The translations under genes were made by a program, and so were the position numbers. From contig CALGJF010000067.1 of assembly GCA_937914945.1 (NCBI GenBank), positions 1 to 64,000 on the forward strand: a DNA stretch of 64,000 nucleotides, in the 5' to 3' direction. The stretch is from an uncultured Bacteroidales bacterium. GTDB lineage: Bacteria > Bacteroidota > Bacteroidia > Bacteroidales > Bacteroidaceae. Shown piece after piece: positions 54,642-63,129 of the stretch (positions within the stretch are counted from its first letter, which is position 1; every line of letters starts with the position of its first letter). The notes beneath the pieces are model-generated. The model searched no databases and was not told the DNA's origin. It saw nothing but the letters and a program-made list of their open reading frames with translations.

Positions 54642-56564
54642 TTATAGCAATTTCACAAACATCTCTATTGCCTGATATTCGGGCAAGCCAATCTTGTCGA
54701 ACAATTGCGCAGTTCCTTGTGTGCGCTCCTCGGCACGCTGCCAGAACTCGCGAGCATCCTCGCCCGGGAAGGGAACAATATCCTTCTGTGAAAGATGGCG
54801 GAAAATTGCGTGACGTTTGCGGATGAGTTCCTCGGGGCTGAGTGGCACTGCCATATCTGCCACAGCCAAATCCCACTCCTGCCATGCACCACGATAAAGC
54901 CATATATGGCACTCCTTGGCCCAAGGCTCATCTTTCACCTCGTCCCACGCACGCAATACAGCCTCTATACATACGCGATGCGTGCCATGCGGGTCGGTGA
55001 GGTCGCCTGCGGCGTAAATTTGGTGAGGTTTCACCTGGCGCATAAGAGCCTTTACAATCTCAATATCGTCATCGCCCAACAGCCCTTTCTTTATGCCACC
55101 TGTTTCGTAGAATGGAAGGTTGAGGAAATGAGCGTTTGTGCGGTCGTTAAGACCGATGGAACGACAAGCTGCGCGTGCCTCGGCACGACGTATTGCTCCT
55201 TTGAGGTCGAGCAAAGCGCGGGGCTCGGGCTCACCTGGCTTTTTATTGGCTATAATATCGCGTATTTCGTTGAACTTGTCGCCAAAGCCCATTTCGCGGG
55301 CGGTATCGATATTCTGCAACACCACATCGTCATACACAGCCACGTTACCCGATGTCTGATATGCCACATGCACGTCGTGTCCCTGCTCGATAAGGCGATT
55401 AAAGGTACCACCCATTGAAATAACATCATCGTCGGGGTGAGGCGAGAATATTATCACACGCTTGGGGAAGGGTGTAGAGGATACAGGACGGGTAGAATCG
55501 TCGGCATTGGGTTTGCCACCGGGCCAACCCGATATTATGTGCTGTATTTCGTTAAATACTCTGATATTTATCTGGTCATAAGTATCGACACGCTCCAATA
55601 GGTCTGACAAAGAATTCTTTATATAATCCTGATGAGTCAATTTCAATATAGGCTTGTCAACCACCTGGCAAAGCCAGATAACCGCCTTGCGGATGAGTTT
55701 GGGAGTCCACTCCGTGGGAGGTGCGATGAGCCAAGGCTCCTTCACGCGTGTGAGTTCCTGCGCCGCAGCCTCATCAATAATCACCTGGATGTTACGATGC
55801 TCTTGCAGATATGTTGCGGGATAGTTCTCGGAAACAGCACCCTCGATAAGCTCTTTTGCAATAACGGTCTTCTCCTCGCCCCACATCATGAGCACCACCT
55901 TTTTGGCACTCATAATTGTGTCCATACCCATGGTTATCGCAGTCTTGGGTACCTCATTGGGATTTGAGAAAAACTTATTCTGTGTTCTGCGCGAATTGTA
56001 GCTTAACTGCACAAGGCGCGTGGTTGATTTGGAGTATGTACCGGGCTCGTTGAAACCAACCTGGCCTATCTCGCCCACACCCATAATCATCAAATCCACC
56101 TGCCCGCGAACCTTCTGCTCATAACTTTTACAATATTCGTTCACTTGGTCTCGTGGCACAGTGCCATCGGGAAAATGCACGTTCTTGGGGTCGATATCCA
56201 CATACTTTAAGAAATCCTCATAAACGCGATGGTTGCGGCTTTGGGGATTTTCGGGTTGCATGGGATAGAACTCGTCAAGGCTGTAAACCTCCACGTTCTT
56301 AAAGCTAACCTCGCCGGCCTTATAGCGGTTCACAAGTTCCGAATATAGACCAAGCGGTGTGCGACCGGTTGAAAGACCAAGCACAAACAGGCCATCCACT
56401 CTGTGGTTATTTATAGCTTTTACCACAACATCGGCCGCACGTTTGGCACCCTCTGCCGCTGTGGCACATATAAGTGTGGGCACTTTTTCAAACTTGCAAA
56501 TACTATCAAGCGATGCCGAAACGGGCAACTCGCCAATCTTGGGAAGTACAAATTTTGGATTCAT
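54642..56564 (-). CDS. NagB-like protein fused to a PIG-L/LmbE deacetylase-type domain
   Basis: The 640-residue fusion has an N-terminal SIS-like glucosamine-6-phosphate deaminase (NagB) fold (about 25-270) and a C-terminal PIG-L domain (about 365-600). NagB features kept are GLSTGRTPLGLY, SLDEFYP and FNEP. However the catalytic loop reads GEIGQVGFNEP (164-174): the residues matching E. coli NagB Asp141 and His143 are Ile and Gln. The PIG-L half keeps its metal motifs HPDDD (376-380) and DPHGTH (524-529), so it may be an active amide deacetylase, perhaps on an aminosugar. No signal peptide, hence cytoplasmic. It is last in the operon after the sulfatase and maturase genes. Confidence 0.88.
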   Translation of the reverse strand: MNPKFVLPKIGELPVSASLDSICKFEKVPTLICATAAEGAKRAADVVVKAINNHRVDGLFVLGLSTGRTPLGLYSELVNRYKAGEVSFKNVEVYSLDEFYPMQPENPQSRNHRVYEDFLKYVDIDPKNVHFPDGTVPRDQVNEYCKSYEQKVRGQVDLMIMGVGEIGQVGFNEPGTYSKSTTRLVQLSYNSRRTQNKFFSNPNEVPKTAITMGMDTIMSAKKVVLMMWGEEKTVIAKELIEGAVSENYPATYLQEHRNIQVIIDEAAAQELTRVKEPWLIAPPTEWTPKLIRKAVIWLCQVVDKPILKLTHQDYIKNSLSDLLERVDTYDQINIRVFNEIQHIISGWPGGKPNADDSTRPVSSTPFPKRVIIFSPHPDDDVISMGGTFNRLIEQGHDVHVAYQTSGNVAVYDDVVLQNIDTAREMGFGDKFNEIRDIIANKKPGEPEPRALLDLKGAIRRAEARAACRSIGLNDRTNAHFLNLPFYETGGIKKGLLGDDDIEIVKALMRQVKPHQIYAAGDLTDPHGTHRVCIEAVLRAWDEVKDEPWAKECHIWLYRGAWQEWDLAVADMAVPLSPEELIRKRHAIFRHLSQKDIVPFPGEDAREFWQRAEERTQGTAQLFDKIGLPEYQAIEMFVKLL

Positions 56565-56617
56565 ATTATCATTTTTTTAGTTAGTTATACTTATAGTTTA
56601 CTTATAGTTTTTATCTT

Positions 56618-57862
56618 TTATCTATCTCTATCCATTACAAGTGCCGGCGACTCGCCCTTGTCGAGCATTGTTTTCATGTACCGCATTGCCGAATCGCTGT
56701 GCCTGAAAAACATCTTATATCCCTCGCATAGCACATTCATATATGGCTCGCCGTTCTTTGCATAACCAAAACGATGTTTGGGACACTCGCCTTTGCAAAG
56801 GAAATAGTAGTTGCAACGCTTGCATTCCATGGGCAACGCCTCGCGCTTGTCGCGGCCAAAGGCCTGCTGCTCCTCGCTTTTATACATATCCACAAGCTCT
56901 TTTTCGGCAATGTTGCCCAAGCGATATTCGGGATACACAAAATGGTCGCACGAATAGACATCGCCGTTATGCTCCACCACAAGCCCGTCGCCACACACAT
57001 CGCAAAAAGCGCATAGTGAAGGCGGCACACCATACCAATTTGAAAGCGTTATATCGAACAGTTGCACAAAATAACTGCCCACATCGCGCTTTATCCACTC
57101 GTCGAACACATCGCACATAAACTGCCCGTAACCGCGTGCCGAAACCGACCACGGTGCCTCTACGGCATCCTCTTCGTCGGGCGAAACTATTAACGGCCTG
57201 CGCCCCTCGCGCATTTTCACATACTCCACCACAGGCAGAAACTGCATATAGTGGTTGATGGAGCGCAGGAACTTGTAAACCTCGGCACCACGCCCCTCGC
57301 TGCGCTTGTTCACTGTGGCAAGGAGATTAAACTCCACCCCTTTTTGAACAAAAAGCTCGGCAGCCTTCATCACGCGAGAGAAGGTGGGCGCGCCGCCGCA
57401 ATCGCGACGGAAGGCATCGTGTATATCCTCGGGGCCATCAAGTGAGAGGCCCACGAGGAAGCCATTATCGGCAAAGAAACGACACCACGCCTCATTTACA
57501 AGAATTCCGTTTGTCTGTATTGTGTTCTCTATGGTTTTGTCGCCTGCATACTTTTTTTGCAGTTCCATCGCCTTCTCAAAGAAGGGAAGGCCGGCCATTA
57601 ACGGCTCGCCACCATGCCAACAAAAGGAGATATTTTGCTGCGATGCCCCTTCGATATACTGCCTTATGTATGTTTCAAGGAGTTCGTCGCTCATCCTTGG
57701 CATAGAGCCGTTGTATATATCGGCCTTGTCGCGGTAGTAACAATAGTTACAATCGAGATTGCATGCCGAGCCTATCGGTTTCACCATGGTGCCGAAAGCT
57801 GGTGCCCTCCTCATCTTTGCAACATCGACGAGGTTCAAATTGTTCCTCTTGTTACTCTTCAT
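56618..57862 (-). CDS. Anaerobic sulfatase-maturating enzyme (radical SAM, anSME)
   Basis: The enzyme oxidises an active-site Ser or Cys of sulfatases to formylglycine in the absence of oxygen. The 414-residue protein has the radical-SAM motif CNLDCNYCYYRD (Cys34, 38, 41) and a C-terminal SPASM region with many cysteines (CAFCDVCGDG; CKRCNYYFLCKGECPKHRF) binding two auxiliary [4Fe-4S] clusters. It starts six bases after the sulfatase stop, so enzyme and substrate are made together. About 53 bases separate it from the NagB-like gene. Confidence 0.93.
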   Translation of the reverse strand: MKSNKRNNLNLVDVAKMRRAPAFGTMVKPIGSACNLDCNYCYYRDKADIYNGSMPRMSDELLETYIRQYIEGASQQNISFCWHGGEPLMAGLPFFEKAMELQKKYAGDKTIENTIQTNGILVNEAWCRFFADNGFLVGLSLDGPEDIHDAFRRDCGGAPTFSRVMKAAELFVQKGVEFNLLATVNKRSEGRGAEVYKFLRSINHYMQFLPVVEYVKMREGRRPLIVSPDEEDAVEAPWSVSARGYGQFMCDVFDEWIKRDVGSYFVQLFDITLSNWYGVPPSLCAFCDVCGDGLVVEHNGDVYSCDHFVYPEYRLGNIAEKELVDMYKSEEQQAFGRDKREALPMECKRCNYYFLCKGECPKHRFGYAKNGEPYMNVLCEGYKMFFRHSDSAMRYMKTMLDKGESPALVMDRDR

Positions 57863-57868
57863 TGCCGC

Positions 57869-59443
57869 TTATTCCATTATAAACTGTTGCTCGCCATACA
57901 TCTCCTGTAACTTGCGAAGCATTGCCTTCAAGCTGTCTGTAAGTTCCTCTGTACCGGCTGTACCATAGATATTATTAAGTTCGTGTTTATCTGTGGCAAG
58001 GTCAAAGAGCTCCCACTCACTATAATCGTCGCCATAGAAGTGAATGAGCTTATATCGCTCGGTGCGTACACCGTAATGGGGGCGCACTGCATGCTCGGCG
58101 GGGTACTCGTAATAGTGGTAGTAGAGACCTTCGCGTTTGGGATTCCACTCCTCACCCTTGAGCAACGGCAATAACGACTCACCCTGTATATCGGCCGGAA
58201 CAGGCACACCTGCAGCCTCCAAAATTGTGGGTGCGTAGTCTATATTCTGCACAAGCTGTGTTACATCGCCCTTTACACCGCCCGGCAGACGCATGAGCAG
58301 AGGTGTGCGGAATGACTCCTCGTACATGAAGCGTTTGTCGAACCATCCATGCTCACCCATATAAAAACCCTGGTCGGAGGTATAGACGATGAGGGTATTT
58401 TCCATGAGTCCGTTCTCTTGCAAATAGTCGAGCACCACGCCCACGTTTCTATCTACCGATGTAATGACACGCAGATAGTCGCGCATATATTGCTGGAACT
58501 TCCATGCATCGAGTTCCTTGCCCTGTAAACCGGCAGCCTTGAAATCGGCTATAACTTTGTCGTAATGGGCATCCCATACAGCCTTTTGCTCGGGCGACAT
58601 TGTACGATAGATTCTGCGGCCCCACTCTTCGAGGTCGGCGCGAGAATGTATTGCGCTGTCTTTATCGGCCATTTTAAGGTCATAGATAATATCCATATCC
58701 TTTGATATAGACATTTTCTGCTCGCCTGCCGCGCGACGGCCTTTGTAATCGTCGTAGAAGGTTTCGGGCAATGGGAATTTGCTATCGGCAAAGAGTGATA
58801 GGTCGCAGGTATCAGGCATCCATGTACGATGCGGTGCTTTGTGGTGCAACAGCAAGCAGAAGGGCTTGCTCTTATCGCGTAAAGAGTCGAGCCACTCGAT
58901 TGCAAGGTCTGTGGTAACATTGGTAGCGTAGCCCTCGCGCTGCACCTTCTCGCCGTTCCTTATAAATGTGGGGTTATAGTAATCGCCCTGCCCTATGAGG
59001 ATATCCCAATGATTAAAGCCTGTGGGGTCCGATGTCAGGTGCCATTTTCCTATAACTGCGGTTTCATAGCCCTGTTGTTGCAACAATTTGGGGAATGTCT
59101 GCTGGCTGCCGTCAAACGACGAGCTATTATCGGTAAAACCGTTTGTAAAGCTATGCTTACCTGTGAGCATACACGCACGCGAGGGGCCGCTGATAGAGTT
59201 CGCCACAAAACTGTTGGTAAAACGCACTCCATCGGCCGCTATGCGATCGATGTTAGGTGTTTGAATATAGGTTGTATCATACGCGCTGATTGTCTGATAA
59301 GAGTGGTCGTCGCACATGATATACAGAATATTCAGCGGTTTTTGCTCCTGTTTCTTCTCGTTGCACGACACAAAGGGAAGGGTGGCCACGCCTGCAGCCG
59401 AAAGAACAATAAATTGTTTTGTTTTGTCGAAAATCTTGCTCAT
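57869..59443 (-). CDS. Ser-type sulfatase (S1 family)
   Basis: It removes sulfate esters from glycans. The 524-residue protein has a lipoprotein-like signal (FVSC, Cys27), a metal-binding CDDHS segment (Asp45, Asp46) and the activation motif S85-GPS-R89, i.e. the Ser variant matured by anSME. Downstream GKWHL, APH and a C-terminal region with HYEYPAEHAVRPHYGVR are normal for S1 sulfatases. Similarity of the whole protein to N-acetylglucosamine-6-O-sulfatases of gut Bacteroides is plausible but not proven. The maturase gene follows directly. Confidence 0.9.
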   Translation of the reverse strand: MSKIFDKTKQFIVLSAAGVATLPFVSCNEKKQEQKPLNILYIMCDDHSYQTISAYDTTYIQTPNIDRIAADGVRFTNSFVANSISGPSRACMLTGKHSFTNGFTDNSSSFDGSQQTFPKLLQQQGYETAVIGKWHLTSDPTGFNHWDILIGQGDYYNPTFIRNGEKVQREGYATNVTTDLAIEWLDSLRDKSKPFCLLLHHKAPHRTWMPDTCDLSLFADSKFPLPETFYDDYKGRRAAGEQKMSISKDMDIIYDLKMADKDSAIHSRADLEEWGRRIYRTMSPEQKAVWDAHYDKVIADFKAAGLQGKELDAWKFQQYMRDYLRVITSVDRNVGVVLDYLQENGLMENTLIVYTSDQGFYMGEHGWFDKRFMYEESFRTPLLMRLPGGVKGDVTQLVQNIDYAPTILEAAGVPVPADIQGESLLPLLKGEEWNPKREGLYYHYYEYPAEHAVRPHYGVRTERYKLIHFYGDDYSEWELFDLATDKHELNNIYGTAGTEELTDSLKAMLRKLQEMYGEQQFIME

Positions 59444-59489
59444 AGTACTTTATTTTTGTTTTTATATTGACGTAGCATATTCATCAAAG

Positions 59490-59498
59490 GCAAATATA
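59490..59498 (-). promoter_or_regulatory. -7 promoter element of the sulfatase operon
   Basis: The minus-strand reading TATATTTGC matches the consensus exactly, about 47 bases upstream of the sulfatase start. Confidence 0.6.
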
Positions 59499-59603
59499 GA
59501 ATATTTTAAGAAAGATTGAGCACTTTTTAATGAAAAATAATAATATATAAAGACTTTTTATGATATGGAGTGTAACAACTTGCCTTTTTCGGAACTTTTA
59601 GCG

Positions 59604-59639
59604 CATAAAAAATGCGAGCCGAAACTCGCATTTTTTATG
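59604..59639 (-). terminator. Terminator of the ROK kinase gene
   Basis: Fifteen-base arms (59604-59618 and 59625-59639) are exact reverse complements and A/T-rich at the base, 14 bases beyond the stop at 59653. Confidence 0.85.
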
Positions 59640-59652
59640 GTTTGCATCGAAA

Positions 59653-60615
59653 TCAATCCTTCCAGCCAAGGGCCGAGGCGCCAAGCACTGCAGCATCGGC
59701 ACCGGGAAGAGAAGATTTAAGCACCTTAACCTTGTCTTTCCACAAGAATACAACATTCTCGTTCATGCGCTTGCGTATGGGATTCAAAAGAAGGTCGCCT
59801 GCATTGGCAAGACCGCCGAAGAGCACAATGGCCTCGGGAGCCGAGAAAGCAATGAAATTACAGAAGGCATCGCCAAGCACATTGCCTGTAAATTCAAAAA
59901 TCTCTTTTGCAAGAGCATCGCCCTCCATGGCAGCATCAAAGAGCATCTTTGATGTGAGTTCGTTTATGCAGATATTGCGCAGAATGCTGGGCTGGTCGCG
60001 CTCTACAAGCCATTTTTTGGCAGTGCGCACAATACCTGTTGCCGAGGCATAGGTCTCCAAACAGTCGGTGCGGCCGCAACCACACTGGCGGCCCTCCAAT
60101 ACGGGTGCTGTAACGTGTCCAAGTTCACCGGCAAAGCCATCGTGGCCATAGATAAGCTGGCCATTGGCAACAATACCGCTACCCACACCTGTACCAAGTG
60201 TGATATATACAAAATCCTTCATACCTTGCGCAACGCCATACTTCATTTCACCGATGGCCGCTGCATTGGCATCATTTGTTACTTTTGTGGGGATGCCTGT
60301 CTTGGACTCAATGAGCCAACCCAGAGGCACGATACCCTTCCAAGGCAGATTGGCTGCATTTACAATCTCACCGGTGTAGTAGTTTGCCATAGGCGCGCCA
60401 ATACCGATACCTTCAATTTTACCCTCCACGCCACACTCTTTGGCAAGTTTCTCCACCACGCTTGCAATAGTGTCGGTGTATTCTTCTATCTCAGGGTGTG
60501 CCTGAGTTTTGGTTGTGTCATCCTTTGCAAGGATATGACCTTTTGCATCTACCAGACCTATTACTGTGTTAGTTCCACCAAGGTCTATTCCAATTACATA
60601 CTTTTCGCTGAGCAT
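59653..60615 (-). CDS. ROK-family sugar kinase (glucokinase-like)
   Basis: The 320-residue cytoplasmic protein has the ATP-binding IGIDLGGTNT at the start, the catalytic Asp region YGHDGFAGELGHVT and the ROK zinc motif CGCGRTDCLE (about 174-183). It phosphorylates glucose or an N-acetylated hexose; in this setting GlcNAc or ManNAc is conceivable, but specificity cannot be read from the sequence. A -7-like TATATTCGC lies at 60661-60669 (minus strand). It is convergent with nothing and divergent from the GH20 gene. Confidence 0.9.
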   Translation of the reverse strand: MLSEKYVIGIDLGGTNTVIGLVDAKGHILAKDDTTKTQAHPEIEEYTDTIASVVEKLAKECGVEGKIEGIGIGAPMANYYTGEIVNAANLPWKGIVPLGWLIESKTGIPTKVTNDANAAAIGEMKYGVAQGMKDFVYITLGTGVGSGIVANGQLIYGHDGFAGELGHVTAPVLEGRQCGCGRTDCLETYASATGIVRTAKKWLVERDQPSILRNICINELTSKMLFDAAMEGDALAKEIFEFTGNVLGDAFCNFIAFSAPEAIVLFGGLANAGDLLLNPIRKRMNENVVFLWKDKVKVLKSSLPGADAAVLGASALGWKD

Positions 60616-60754
60616 TTGTTATATTTTTTTAGTTATAAGTAATTCGCTGGGTTTAACTTTGCGAATATATAGAAAAAATGGATAAGTAGTGCATAATCGT
60701 TGTAAAAAAACACAAAAACAGAATTTATTTTACATTCTTTTGGTTCTTTACTAT

Positions 60755-60763
60755 TATATTTGC
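60755..60763 (+). promoter_or_regulatory. -7 promoter element of the GH20 gene
   Basis: TATATTTGC matches the consensus exactly, about 30 bases before the start at 60792. Confidence 0.6.
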
Positions 60764-60791
60764 AAACAGATAATAATATTAAAACAGCACC

Positions 60792-62432
60792 ATGACTATG
60801 AACAAAATCATCATCGCACTTGCAGTATTGCTATTCTCGGCAACCACAAAGGCGCAACAGGGCAGCGAACCAAGCCTTCTGCCCAAACCAAACAAAGTAA
60901 CAATGGGATTGCAGAACTGTTTCTTCATGCTCAATCCGCAAACAAAAATTGTAAACAAATTAGAAGAGAAGGAAGCAAAGGCTGTAACGAAAGAGATCAA
61001 CCGCCTTTCTCAAGAACTGCTTGGCAAAAATCTGAAAACGGCATCAAGCATAAAAGAGGAGAATAACATTATAATAAAAAAGAACAACAGCCTTGCCGCA
61101 GAGGGTTATATTTTGGAGATAACCCCCGAGAACATCATAATTCAGGCAAAAAGCGCGGCAGGAGCATTCTATGCTTTGCAGACACTGAAACAGATTGTAC
61201 CCGTACAGGCCTACGAAACCCCACTGAACCTTGAAACGGTAAATCTGCCTACAATGAAGATTGAAGACGCACCACACTTTGCATACCGCGGATTCATGCT
61301 CGACTGTTCACGCCACTTCTGGGATGTGGAGACGGTGAAAGAGGTCATCGACATTATGGCTATACACAAGATGAACCGTTTCCATTGGCACCTTACCGAG
61401 GATCAGGGCTGGCGCATAGAGATTAAGAAATACCCCCTGCTCACCGAAAAAGGCAGCCTGCGCGAACAGACAACCACGGGGCATAATGAGGGATTCGACG
61501 GGATACCCTATGGCGGATACTACACACAGAAGGATATAAAGGAGATTGTAGAATATGCCGAGGAGCGTTTCATTACCATAATACCCGAGATTGAAATCCC
61601 CGGACACTCTCTCGGTGCGCTATGCGCATACCCATGGCTCGGTTGCCGTGGCGAAGAGGGCAACTACAAAACATGGTCGCTGTGGGGAGTGTCGCCACAG
61701 ATAGTATGCGCCGGAAAAGAGAGCTCCTTCAAATTCTGGGAGGATGTTTTAAGCGAAGTCATCAAGCTGTTCCCGAGCGAATATATACACATAGGTGGCG
61801 ACGAAGCACCCCGCGACGAGTGGAAGGTGTGCCCGCTATGCCAAAAGCGCATACAGGAGAATGGATTGAAAAACGAGGCCGAGCTGCAATCCTATGTAAC
61901 ACACCGCATAGAGGAGTACCTTAACAAGCATGGCCGCAAGCTCATCGGTTGGGACGAGATTCTGGAAGGCGGTGTGAGCCAGAGCGCTACAATTATGTCG
62001 TGGCGAGGCTCTTCGGGCGGTATTAAAGCGGCGCAAAAGGGCAACTATGCCATAATGACTCCTAACGACTTTTGCTACCTCGACTATTTCCAGACAAAGG
62101 ACCGCAAAGACGAGCCCGATGCCATAGGCGGCTATGTTCCTTTGAGCAAGACCTACTCGCTCAATCCCTATGACAAACTCACTGCCGAACAGCAGAAATA
62201 CATCATGGGCGTGCAAGGCAATCTGTGGTGCGAGTACATCCCCACCCCCATGCAACTGCAATATATGGCATTGCCCCGACTTGGTGCAATAGCAGAGGTT
62301 GGTTGGAGCAATCCCGCACCCGAGAGCAAGGATGCCAACGAATTCGTTGAACGAGCAAAGCACCTATCGCGCTACTACGCCGTATTCGGGTGGAACTTTG
62401 CAAAGCACTTCTACGAGGGAGTCGAGCAATAA
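60792..62432 (+). CDS. Beta-N-acetylhexosaminidase (GH20)
   Basis: The exported enzyme removes terminal GlcNAc or GalNAc from glycans. The 546-residue protein has a signal peptide (about 1-22, TKAQ), a GH20b-type N-terminal domain (about 30-155) and the GH20 barrel (from about 160) with FAYRGFMLDCSRHFW, HWHLTEDQGWRIEI and the catalytic Asp337-Glu338 pair in HIGGDEAP, plus the Trp-rich end (WDEILEGG, IMSWRG). A start two codons later (60798) is equally possible. It has its own promoter and terminator. Confidence 0.95.
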   Translation: MTMNKIIIALAVLLFSATTKAQQGSEPSLLPKPNKVTMGLQNCFFMLNPQTKIVNKLEEKEAKAVTKEINRLSQELLGKNLKTASSIKEENNIIIKKNNSLAAEGYILEITPENIIIQAKSAAGAFYALQTLKQIVPVQAYETPLNLETVNLPTMKIEDAPHFAYRGFMLDCSRHFWDVETVKEVIDIMAIHKMNRFHWHLTEDQGWRIEIKKYPLLTEKGSLREQTTTGHNEGFDGIPYGGYYTQKDIKEIVEYAEERFITIIPEIEIPGHSLGALCAYPWLGCRGEEGNYKTWSLWGVSPQIVCAGKESSFKFWEDVLSEVIKLFPSEYIHIGGDEAPRDEWKVCPLCQKRIQENGLKNEAELQSYVTHRIEEYLNKHGRKLIGWDEILEGGVSQSATIMSWRGSSGGIKAAQKGNYAIMTPNDFCYLDYFQTKDRKDEPDAIGGYVPLSKTYSLNPYDKLTAEQQKYIMGVQGNLWCEYIPTPMQLQYMALPRLGAIAEVGWSNPAPESKDANEFVERAKHLSRYYAVFGWNFAKHFYEGVEQ

Positions 62433-62439
62433 CAAATAA

Positions 62440-62471
62440 CAAGAACGAGAGCCCGCAGGCTCTCGTTCTTG
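62440..62471 (+). terminator. Terminator of the GH20 gene
   Basis: Fourteen-base arms (62440-62453 and 62458-62471) are exact reverse complements, seven bases after the stop, with T-rich sequence following. Confidence 0.85.
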
Positions 62472-62529
62472 TTTATATCACAGCTGTTTTGGCTATTATA
62501 TGCAGGTACAAGATTTTATACAATCATCT

Positions 62530-62862
62530 TTATTTCTCACTGTCGAGTAATTTGCGACGCTTGACAGAGGCCTTTGCATTGACTTCATTTACAGCCCTTA
62601 TACGGCGGCTGAACATTTTATAAGCAGCCTCATCGCTCTCATCGGGACTTCTATACTTTTCGGCCTCTTCGGGATACTCCTCATTTAATTCCTTTATTTC
62701 ATTCCTCATCTGTTTCATTATAGCCGTAACCTCCTTTGCCGATGAAGCAGCCTCTACCTGTTCCTTGGCATCCTTGCAGATTTCTTCATAATTCTCAATA
62801 TAGGAGTTGCCACAGGAAGAGATGAAGCAGGCGGCAACAATCATCACAAAAAACTTTTTCAT
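62530..62862 (-). CDS. Small helical lipoprotein of unknown function
   Basis: The 110-residue protein has a lipoprotein signal (lipobox ISSC, Cys17) and a charged, entirely helical mature part rich in Glu and Lys (YEEICKDAKEQVEAASSAKEVTAIMKQM). I recognise no domain. A -7-like TATATTTGT at 62907-62915 (minus strand) lies about 45 bases upstream. It sits between two glycan-degrading genes but is transcribed opposite to both. Confidence 0.75.
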   Translation of the reverse strand: MKKFFVMIVAACFISSCGNSYIENYEEICKDAKEQVEAASSAKEVTAIMKQMRNEIKELNEEYPEEAEKYRSPDESDEAAYKMFSRRIRAVNEVNAKASVKRRKLLDSEK

Positions 62863-63007
62863 ATATTTATATCTTATCGGTTTGTTATAAAAAAGAAATT
62901 ATCGCAACAAATATATTCATTTTTTTGTTCGTGCATTGCTTTTTATTTCACAAATAGATTTTTTCACTTAAAAAATATTAAATTATATAATTGAAAGAAT
63001 TATTATA

Positions 63008-63016
63008 TATATTTGC
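63008..63016 (+). promoter_or_regulatory. -7 promoter element of the SGNH esterase gene
   Basis: TATATTTGC matches the consensus exactly; the start codon at 63130 would follow a leader of about 107 bases. Confidence 0.55.
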
Positions 63017-63129
63017 AAAAAATTGAATCGTATTTTGGGGTAGTTTGCTTTTATGGGCAATATATACAACAAACAATATGGTTCAATCATGTAAACGAAT
63101 ATAACTAACCTTATTTTTAACTTTACACA

